This document shows positions 17,265-23,164 of a DNA stretch of 64,000 nt, piece by piece (within the stretch, counting starts at the first letter, position 1; the number at the start of each line of letters is the position of its first letter). A program made the translations under genes and the position numbers. The stretch comes from a bacterium BRH_c32 (GTDB taxonomy: Bacteria; Bacteroidota; Ignavibacteria; Ignavibacteriales; Melioribacteraceae), in NCBI GenBank assembly GCA_001516025.1, contig LOEU01000005.1, positions 35,770 to 99,769 of the forward strand, written 5' to 3'. A model generated the notes under the pieces. It ran no database searches. It had not been told where the DNA came from and saw nothing but the letters and a program-made list of their open reading frames with translations.

Positions 17265-17603
17265 ATGAAAGTAAAAACCTATGAAAAGTACAATGCACTA
17301 GTAATTGAGTTAAAAGGAAACGTTATGGGCGGACCTGAAGCTCAAGAATTTGGAGAACTTCTACACAAATTTGTTGATGAAGGCAAACATAATATTGTTG
17401 TCGATCTATCAGAAACAAAATTTATGAATAGCTCCGGTTTGGGTATGTTAATTAGCGGTTACACCACAATGAAAAATGGTGGTGGAAGTTTAAAACTAGC
17501 TAATGCTACTGATAAAATCGAAAGCTTGTTAGTTATTACAAAATTAATAACAATCTTCGAACATTTTGAATCTGTTGATAAAGCAGTAGATAGCTTCAAA
17601 TAA
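17265..17603 (+). CDS. STAS anti-anti-sigma factor, stand-alone
   Basis: 112 residues. The STAS switch motif is FMNSSGLGMLISGY with candidate phosphoserines 56/57, after the DLSETKF strand. GGAGAGG (17253-17259) is a strong ribosome site, suggesting good expression. Transcribed away from the ECF operon and ended by its own terminator, so it is a single-gene unit. It may be a second substrate of the kinase and phosphatases encoded across the intergenic region; no sequence evidence proves the pairing. Confidence 0.92.
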   Translation: MKVKTYEKYNALVIELKGNVMGGPEAQEFGELLHKFVDEGKHNIVVDLSETKFMNSSGLGMLISGYTTMKNGGGSLKLANATDKIESLLVITKLITIFEHFESVDKAVDSFK

Positions 17604-17622
17604 GTTAGTCATTTTTTTTCTT

Positions 17623-17667
17623 AGCTGTACCGGAGTGACTAAATCACTTTAGTACGGCTTTTTTTTT
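17623..17667 (+). terminator. intrinsic terminator of the STAS gene
   Basis: AGCTGTAC (17623-17630) pairs with GTACGGCT (17652-17659) with one G-U pair, and inside it AGTGA (17634-17638) pairs with TCACT (17644-17648). Nine T follow. It stands only about 28 bases before the purA start. Confidence 0.9.
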
Positions 17668-17695
17668 GTTTTTAAAATTAATTCGGAGTGCGTTT

Positions 17696-18964
17696 ATGGA
17701 AGTTACCGTTTTGGTTGGCAGCCAATGGGGAGACGAAGGTAAAGGAAAGATAGTTGATATTCTCAGTGATCGATACGATTTTGTTGCTCGTTATCAAGGT
17801 GGTGCTAATGCCGGTCATACTGTTATTATTGGCGATCAACAATTCATTTTACATCTCGTTCCATCAGGCATTTTAAGAGAAAATGTAAAATGTGTAATTG
17901 GTAATGGAGTTGTAATCGATCCTCAAGCTCTTCTTGATGAAATTCAATTCCTTGAATCTTCCGGTATTAGTACAAAAGGACGTTTATTTATTAGTCATAA
18001 TGCACATCTGATAATGCCATATCATAAACTCTTAGATCAGATTAATGAAAGCGGCGCCAATAAAATTGGCACTACAGGAAGAGGCATTGGACCTTGCTAC
18101 ATCGATAAATACGCAAGAAAAGGAATTAGAATTGTTGACCTCCTAGATAGAAATGTATTGAAGGAAAAAATAAAATTAAATTTAGAAGAAAAAAATAATC
18201 TTCTTAAAAAAGTTTATAACCATGCAGAATTAGATGTCGAGAAAATAATAAACGAATATGTGGAATTTGATAAACAGATTGATCAATATATTACAGATGC
18301 TCCATCTTTATTAAATAATGCTATTTTAGAAGGACAATCGGTATTAATTGAAGGTGCACAAGGAACAATGTTAGATGTCGATCATGGCACCTATCCATTT
18401 GTTACATCATCTAATCCTACATCAGGAGGCGCATGTACAGGAACCGGAATCCCTCCTACAAAAATTTCTTCTGTTTTCGGAATTGTAAAAGCATATACCA
18501 CAAGAGTAGGCAACGGACCATTCCCCACCGAATTATTTGGAGATGAGGGTGAAGAATTAAGAAAAACCGGCGCTGAATTTGGGGCAACAACAGGACGACC
18601 GAGAAGATGTGGCTGGTTCGATGCTTTCCTTCTTAATTATTCCAGAATGATAAATGGAATTGAAAGAACTGCAATTACTAAATTAGATGTTCTTGGCTAT
18701 CTTGATGAAATTAAAGTCTGCGTCGGTTATGAAAAAAACGGCAAAAAATTAAAATCTTATCCAACTGACATTAGTCAGTTAGAAAATGTTACACCCGTTT
18801 ATGAAACCTTAAAAGGTTGGAGGCAAGATATTTCAGGGGCAAGAAGTTTCAATGACCTCCCTGCTGAATGTAAAGAATACTTAAGCTTTATTTCTCAGGA
18901 AAGCGGAATTGAAATAAAAATTATTTCTGTCGGACCAAAAAGAGAACAAACAATAGAGCTTTAG
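17696..18964 (+). CDS. purA: adenylosuccinate synthetase
   Basis: First step from IMP to AMP: joins aspartate to IMP using GTP. 422 residues from the ATG at 17696, positioned by GGAG at 17684; an earlier in-frame start would add ten unrelated residues. Motifs: GSQWGDEGKGKIVD (P-loop and catalytic Asp), GGANAGHT (His), GTTGRGIGPCYIDK and TTGRPRRCGWFD. Length matches the family. A strong terminator sits immediately upstream and no obvious promoter fits between it and the gene, so expression may rely on read-through or an unrecognised promoter. The histidine kinase follows after 8 bases. Confidence 0.97.
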   Translation: MEVTVLVGSQWGDEGKGKIVDILSDRYDFVARYQGGANAGHTVIIGDQQFILHLVPSGILRENVKCVIGNGVVIDPQALLDEIQFLESSGISTKGRLFISHNAHLIMPYHKLLDQINESGANKIGTTGRGIGPCYIDKYARKGIRIVDLLDRNVLKEKIKLNLEEKNNLLKKVYNHAELDVEKIINEYVEFDKQIDQYITDAPSLLNNAILEGQSVLIEGAQGTMLDVDHGTYPFVTSSNPTSGGACTGTGIPPTKISSVFGIVKAYTTRVGNGPFPTELFGDEGEELRKTGAEFGATTGRPRRCGWFDAFLLNYSRMINGIERTAITKLDVLGYLDEIKVCVGYEKNGKKLKSYPTDISQLENVTPVYETLKGWRQDISGARSFNDLPAECKEYLSFISQESGIEIKIISVGPKREQTIEL

Positions 18965-18972
18965 CAGTTAAA

Positions 18973-20187
18973 ATGAAAATAAATTATAATCCGGCATCTA
19001 AAAATATTAAACTAATTTTACTTTTATTGGCAATATTAATAGCTGCCGGAACATTATTCTACACGCAATCGATAGTTCAAAAACTTCAGAATCGTGAAAG
19101 AGAGATTGTAAAACTTTACGCTCAGAGCTTGGAATTTATAGCCAATTCCACAGAAGATAATATCGATTTTACATTTATTTTTCAGAATATTATTCAAAGA
19201 ATCGATTTCCCTCTAATATTAACTAGTCCCGAAGATATTATTAGCTCCACAAAAGCCGGTTCAGGGTTTAAGAATATTGAAATAGATTCGACCCTTTCGG
19301 AGCATGAAAAAAGAGCTTTTCTAAATCAACAATTAATTGAATTAAGAAAAATTCATCCGCCAATATTAGTTACTCTTCGAGATAGTACTGTAATTCAGAA
19401 GATCTATTTCGGAGAATCTGATATTGTCCAAAGACTAAAATACTATCCCTATTTTCAAATTATTTTTGCATTCCTTTTTATAATAATTGCATACTCAAGT
19501 TTTAATTATCTCAAGCGAAGCGAGCAGAGCAGTATCTGGGTAGGAATGTCTAAAGAAACTGCTCATCAATTAGGTACACCAATTTCAAGTTTGATGGGGT
19601 GGAATGAAATTTTGAGAATGAATTACAGGAATCCTGATAAAGTTATGGATGCAACTTACGAGATTGAAAGTGATTTAGTAAGACTTAATAAAATCACTAC
19701 TCGGTTTTCAAAAATCGGCTCTAAACCTGAACTCAAAAAAGAAGAATTATATACTTTATTAGAAAAAGTAGTTTCATATTTCCAAAGAAGACTTCCACAA
19801 ACAGGTAAAAAAGTGGAGCTTACATTAAACGGGGATAAAGATATAATTACTTTGCTTAATCCTGATCTTTTTGAATGGGTAATTGAAAATCTAATTAAAA
19901 ATTCATTGGACGCCATTGAGAATAAAGAAGGTAAAATTGAGATTGATGTTCTAAAAACCAAAAACGGTATCGAAATTGAAGTTACTGATAATGGAAAAGG
20001 GATTGAACAAAAGAATAAAAATGATATATTCAAACCCGGTTTCAGTACCAAGCGCAGAGGATGGGGGTTGGGACTTAGTTTATCAAAAAGAATTGTAGAA
20101 AATTACCATGGAGGCAAAATATTCGTAAAAAACTCCGTTATCACTCAAGGGACTACAATGAAGATAATATTAAAATCTCATTTTTAG
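18973..20187 (+). CDS. membrane sensor histidine kinase
   Basis: 404 residues. Two membrane helices (about 12-31 and 161-180) flank an extracytoplasmic domain of some 130 residues. The H box is MSKETAHQLGTPISSLMGW (His198), and the ATPase domain shows NLIKNSLDAIENK (N box), VTDNGKGIEQ (G1) and RGWGLGLSLSKRIVE (G2). No HAMP or PAS domain is evident, and the His-Gln-Leu-Gly variant of the H box is seen in small kinases of this lineage. No response regulator is nearby, so its partner is unknown. It is probably co-transcribed with purA. Confidence 0.92.
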   Translation: MKINYNPASKNIKLILLLLAILIAAGTLFYTQSIVQKLQNREREIVKLYAQSLEFIANSTEDNIDFTFIFQNIIQRIDFPLILTSPEDIISSTKAGSGFKNIEIDSTLSEHEKRAFLNQQLIELRKIHPPILVTLRDSTVIQKIYFGESDIVQRLKYYPYFQIIFAFLFIIIAYSSFNYLKRSEQSSIWVGMSKETAHQLGTPISSLMGWNEILRMNYRNPDKVMDATYEIESDLVRLNKITTRFSKIGSKPELKKEELYTLLEKVVSYFQRRLPQTGKKVELTLNGDKDIITLLNPDLFEWVIENLIKNSLDAIENKEGKIEIDVLKTKNGIEIEVTDNGKGIEQKNKNDIFKPGFSTKRRGWGLGLSLSKRIVENYHGGKIFVKNSVITQGTTMKIILKSHF

Positions 20188-20195
20188 ATTTGTCC

Positions 20196-20223
20196 TATTA
20201 TTCTCTTTTTTAATAGAATAATA
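20196..20223. repeat. inverted repeat after the histidine kinase
   Basis: TATTATTCT (20196-20204) and AGAATAATA (20215-20223) are a perfect 9-base inverted repeat nine bases after the kinase stop. No T run follows on the + strand, so it is a poor terminator; it could protect the 3' end or bind protein. Confidence 0.45.
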
Positions 20224-20258
20224 AGACCCCAATTCCTATTATTTAGAAAAACCCAAAT

Positions 20259-20279
20259 TGATCTTTAAATTTCAGATCA
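20259..20279. repeat. inverted repeat upstream of the sigma-54-like promoter
   Basis: TGATCT (20259-20264) and AGATCA (20274-20279) face each other with nine bases between, about 16 bases upstream of the TGGCAC element. A dyad-binding regulator could sit here, though activator sites for sigma-54 usually lie further upstream. Confidence 0.3.
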
Positions 20280-20295
20280 TATTAAATGCTTTCTT

Positions 20296-20311
20296 TGGCA
20301 CATAAGTTGTT
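20296..20311 (+). promoter_or_regulatory. sigma-54-type promoter candidate
   Basis: TGGCAC, then five bases, then TTGTT matches the -24/-12 consensus TGGCACG-N4-TTGCW with only two mismatches and with the required spacing between the GG and GC positions. Transcription would begin about 20322, directly in a perfect hairpin and 33 bases before a strong terminator. No rpoN or activator gene is in the window. Confidence 0.45.
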
Positions 20312-20321
20312 TTATTAAAGG

Positions 20322-20390
20322 TACATATATATGTACCCCCCCAAAACGCACATTAAACAGCCATGGTATGCCCTCACCATGGCTGTTTTT
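20322..20390 (+). ncRNA. candidate small RNA of about 70 bases
   Basis: The stretch downstream of the sigma-54-like element has the architecture of a small RNA: a 5' hairpin from the palindrome GGTACATATATATGTACC (20320-20337), an unpaired linker that opens with five C, then the strong terminator at 20355-20390. No reading frame with a ribosome site lies inside. A C-rich open linker could pair with G-rich ribosome sites such as GGAGG, as known for several small RNAs. All of this is inferred from structure; no expression evidence exists here. Confidence 0.4.
20355..20390. terminator. strong intrinsic terminator
   Basis: AAACAGCCATGG (20355-20366) pairs perfectly with CCATGGCTGTTT (20377-20388) around a ten-base loop, with a T run in the 3' arm. 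It shields the flavin reductase gene from upstream transcription and ends the small RNA candidate. Confidence 0.9.
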
Positions 20391-20416
20391 ATATAGAACT
20401 ACTTTTTTTATATATT
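20388..20416 (+). promoter_or_regulatory. possible promoter of the flavin reductase gene
   Basis: TTTATA (20388-20393), 17 bases, TATATT (20411-20416), followed by TG. The -35 is weak and lies in the T tract of the preceding terminator. Transcription would start only a few bases before the ATG at 20430. Confidence 0.35.
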
Positions 20417-20429
20417 TGTTATCTAAATT

Positions 20430-21188
20430 ATGGAAAATACCTTAAAATTATATCTTAGAGAAAAAAAGCAAGAAACCGACGATACTATCAGTTTAATTTT
20501 AGAAGATACATCAGGAAAGATTAACTCGTTTCATGCCGGACAATTTATTACTCTCCTTTTTAATTATGAAAGTAGTATAATATATAGATACTACTCAATA
20601 TCTACTTCTCCTTCTCTCCTTCCAAAATTACGCGTAACTATTAAAATCACGGAAAATGATATAGAGACAGAAAATATTATTGACTCATTGAAAATAAATG
20701 ATGAAATAGAGGCATATCTACCAGCAGGTAATTTTTATAATGAAGCAACCCCTGATAATGAAAAAAATTATATATTAATAGGTGTAGGAAGTGGCATCAC
20801 TCCCTTAATTTCAATAGCCAATCAAGTTTTAGAACATGAGAAAAAAAGTAAGATCTATCTTTTATATGGAAATAGGAACCAAAAAAATATTATTTTTTAT
20901 AATGAAATAGAGAATATGATATCCGAGAATAAGGATAGAGTAAATGTAACACACTTTTTGAGCCGACCGGAAGGAACTTATACCGGCAATAAAGGAAGAA
21001 TTACGGATGAGTTTATTAAAGATTTTTTGACATTTTTTAGTCCCGCTGAATTAGAAAAGACAGATTTCTATATTTGTGGGCCAGACGAATTAATTGAAAG
21101 GGCAACCGAAGCCATAGACTCACTAAAACTAATGAATAAGAATACATTAAAAGAATATAGGACGGTATCTATTAAGACCGTTAGTTAA
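20430..21188 (+). CDS. ferredoxin-NADP reductase-like flavoprotein
   Basis: 252 residues of the FNR superfamily, which moves electrons between NAD(P)H and a one-electron carrier through FAD. The FAD-binding barrel shows YRYYSISTSP (the Arg-x-Tyr-Ser flavin motif), the nucleotide domain shows LIGVGSGITPLISIANQ, and the C-terminal part has FYICGPDELIERA. No 2Fe-2S ferredoxin domain is attached, unlike PaaE-type reductases. The electron partner is unknown. It stands just before mrp and nfu, so a supply of electrons to Fe-S cluster assembly is possible but unproven. No good ribosome site precedes the ATG. Confidence 0.85.
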   Translation: MENTLKLYLREKKQETDDTISLILEDTSGKINSFHAGQFITLLFNYESSIIYRYYSISTSPSLLPKLRVTIKITENDIETENIIDSLKINDEIEAYLPAGNFYNEATPDNEKNYILIGVGSGITPLISIANQVLEHEKKSKIYLLYGNRNQKNIIFYNEIENMISENKDRVNVTHFLSRPEGTYTGNKGRITDEFIKDFLTFFSPAELEKTDFYICGPDELIERATEAIDSLKLMNKNTLKEYRTVSIKTVS

Positions 21189-21214
21189 ATTAGATTTATT
21201 ATAAAGGAGATTAC

Positions 21215-22039
21215 ATGTCAATAAATGAATCAATTCTACCCGGAGTTAAACATACAATTGCAATAGCAAGTGGTAAAGGAGGAGTAGGTAAAAGCACAGT
21301 AGCCGTAAATCTTGCGGTATCCCTTGCTAAGCAAGGTTACAAAGTTGGACTAATCGATGCTGATATTTATGGGCCAAGTATTCCATTAATGCTCGGATTC
21401 AAAAAAGATGCAAAAATATTTCAAGACTCACTAACACAAAAAATGATGCCTTTAGAAAACTATGGCGTTAAATTAATGTCGATAGGATTTTTGATTAGTG
21501 ATGATGATCCGGTAATATGGCGCGGACCAATGGCAAGTGGTGCAGTAAAACAATTCATGACAGATGTGAACTGGGGTGAGTTAGATTATTTACTTTTTGA
21601 CCTGCCTCCGGGCACGGGAGATATACAGTTGACGTTAGTTCAAGCAATTCCACTTTCCGGAGCTATTGTAGTTACTACACCTCAGAATATGTCATTAATT
21701 GATGTTCGAAAAGCAGTAAAGATGTTTATTAGGGTAAATGTTCCTATTTTTGGTATTGTAGAAAATATGAGTTATTTCTTAGCACCTGATACTAAAACAC
21801 GTTATGATATTTTTGGTTCAGGCGGAGGTGAGAGTTTAGCTAAAGAATTTGATGTTGCTCTCTTAGGTCAGATACCGATTGATCCAAGAATTAGAGAAGG
21901 TGGCGATGCCGGAAAACCAGTTGCTTATGATTTGGAGGGTACAGTTCATGAAGAAGAGCTAAATAAAATAGCTAAAAACTTAGTGGCCCAAATAGAGAAT
22001 AAAAACGGCAGCAGTAACGATTTAGAAATAGAATTATAA
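21215..22039 (+). CDS. mrp: Mrp/ApbC-type Fe-S carrier ATPase
   Basis: 274 residues of the MinD/Mrp P-loop ATPase family, thought to carry Fe-S clusters to target proteins. The deviant Walker A GKGGVGKST is at residues 20-28, Walker B-like DYLLFDLPPGTGD is near 130, and VENMSYF precedes IFGSGGGE. There is no N-terminal DUF59 domain, and the CxxC pair usually found between those last two motifs is missing (the segment reads LAPDTKTRYD). Similar loss is familiar from Bacteroidota relatives. AAGGAG precedes the ATG. The Nfu-type gene follows after 17 bases, supporting a role in Fe-S metabolism. Confidence 0.93.
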   Translation: MSINESILPGVKHTIAIASGKGGVGKSTVAVNLAVSLAKQGYKVGLIDADIYGPSIPLMLGFKKDAKIFQDSLTQKMMPLENYGVKLMSIGFLISDDDPVIWRGPMASGAVKQFMTDVNWGELDYLLFDLPPGTGDIQLTLVQAIPLSGAIVVTTPQNMSLIDVRKAVKMFIRVNVPIFGIVENMSYFLAPDTKTRYDIFGSGGGESLAKEFDVALLGQIPIDPRIREGGDAGKPVAYDLEGTVHEEELNKIAKNLVAQIENKNGSSNDLEIEL

Positions 22040-22056
22040 TTTAAATGGAGTCGGAG

Positions 22057-22293
22057 ATGACAAACCCTATGTTCGAAAAAGTTCAAAAAGCATTAGAGAC
22101 TATTCGTCCATATTTAATGGCAGACGGTGGAGATGTAGAACTTGTAAACGTATCGGACGAAGGAATAGTAGAAGTGAGACTTACGGGTGCATGCAGCGAT
22201 TGTCCAATGTCTCAGATGACTCTTCGAGCCGGAGTGGAAAGAGCTTTAATTCGTGAGATTCCCGGAATTAGAAGAGTCGAAGCTGTTAACTAA
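22057..22293 (+). CDS. NifU-like C-terminal-domain (Nfu) Fe-S scaffold
   Basis: 78 residues from the ATG at 22057. An ATG at 22045 is in frame, but GGAG at 22047-22050 spaces correctly for 22057. The protein is a bare Nfu domain: PYLMADGGDVELV and LTGACSDCPMSQMTLR with Cys46 and Cys49 that hold a cluster between two subunits. It probably works with the Mrp protein encoded just upstream as scaffold and carrier. Confidence 0.94.
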   Translation: MTNPMFEKVQKALETIRPYLMADGGDVELVNVSDEGIVEVRLTGACSDCPMSQMTLRAGVERALIREIPGIRRVEAVN

Positions 22294-22317
22294 TAATTTA
22301 TATATAAGGTAATACAA

Positions 22318-23073
22318 ATGAGAAACAAAGTTATTGCAGGCAATTGGAAAATGAATAATTCCATTGAAGAATCAGTAAAATTAATTTCTGAATTAAAGCA
22401 GGGACTTAACGAAACAGATATTAAAGTAATTATCTGTCCTCCGTTTACTTCACTTGAAACAGCTAATGCATTAATAAAAGGAAGCCAAATAGAACTTGGT
22501 GCTCAAAATATGCATAACGAAACATCGGGAGCTTTTACGGGAGAAATTTCCGCCTCTATGCTTAAAAGTGTTGGGTGCAAATACGTAATTCTTGGTCATT
22601 CAGAAAGAAGAGCAATATTTGGCGAAAGCAATGAATTCATAAATAAAAAAGTTCATAAGGCTCTTTCAGAAAACTTAATTCCTATCCTCTGTGTTGGTGA
22701 ATCATTAGAAGAAAGAGAAAAAAACATTACGAAAGATGTAGTAAAGAAACAATTATTGGTAGGTTTAGATTCTGTCTCGTCGGATCAAGCAGAAGGAATA
22801 ATAATAGCATATGAGCCTGTATGGGCAATTGGAACAGGCAAAACAGCTTCTCCTGAACAAGCACAGGAAGTTCATGAATTTATTCGTACACTACTTGAAG
22901 AAAAATATAGCAAAGAAACAGCAGAAAAAGTAATCATACAGTATGGTGGAAGTGTAAAACCCGAAAATGCTTTTGAACTCCTTTCTCAAAAGGATATTGA
23001 TGGTGCATTGGTCGGCGGAGCATGCCTTAAAGCAGATTCTTTTCTGGGAATAATAAAAGCTGTTAAAAACTAA
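22318..23073 (+). CDS. tpiA: triosephosphate isomerase
   Basis: Interconverts dihydroxyacetone phosphate and glyceraldehyde 3-phosphate in glycolysis. 251 residues, normal length. Catalytic residues are in place: NWKMN (Lys11), LGHSERR (His94), AYEPVWAIGTGK (Glu166 with the mobile loop), and the phosphate-binding YGGSVKPEN and GALVGGACL. It follows nfu by 24 bases and ends at a terminator. Confidence 0.98.
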   Translation: MRNKVIAGNWKMNNSIEESVKLISELKQGLNETDIKVIICPPFTSLETANALIKGSQIELGAQNMHNETSGAFTGEISASMLKSVGCKYVILGHSERRAIFGESNEFINKKVHKALSENLIPILCVGESLEEREKNITKDVVKKQLLVGLDSVSSDQAEGIIIAYEPVWAIGTGKTASPEQAQEVHEFIRTLLEEKYSKETAEKVIIQYGGSVKPENAFELLSQKDIDGALVGGACLKADSFLGIIKAVKN

Positions 23074-23082
23074 CAAAATTAA

Positions 23083-23125
23083 GGGGATATCAATATCTTA
23101 TTAATTGATATCCCCTCCCTTTTTT
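23083..23125 (+). terminator. intrinsic terminator of tpiA
   Basis: GGGGATATCAAT (23083-23094) pairs perfectly with ATTGATATCCCC (23104-23115), nine-base loop, followed by TCCC and six T. Its downstream arm also holds the -35 of the next promoter. Confidence 0.9.
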
Positions 23126-23133
23126 AGTATATT
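23105..23133 (+). promoter_or_regulatory. sigma-70-type promoter of the GH2-like gene
   Basis: TTGATA (23105-23110), 17 bases, TATATT (23128-23133), followed by TG. The -35 lies inside the right arm of the tpiA terminator. Transcription would start near 23140, about 25 bases before the ATG. Confidence 0.6.
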
Positions 23134-23164
23134 TGTAGATTGTATTTTAATAATTTTTAAAACT

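Noticed and set aside
20320..20337. The GGTACATATATATGTACC palindrome as a terminator
   Set aside because: No T run follows, and a stronger terminator lies 18 bases downstream.
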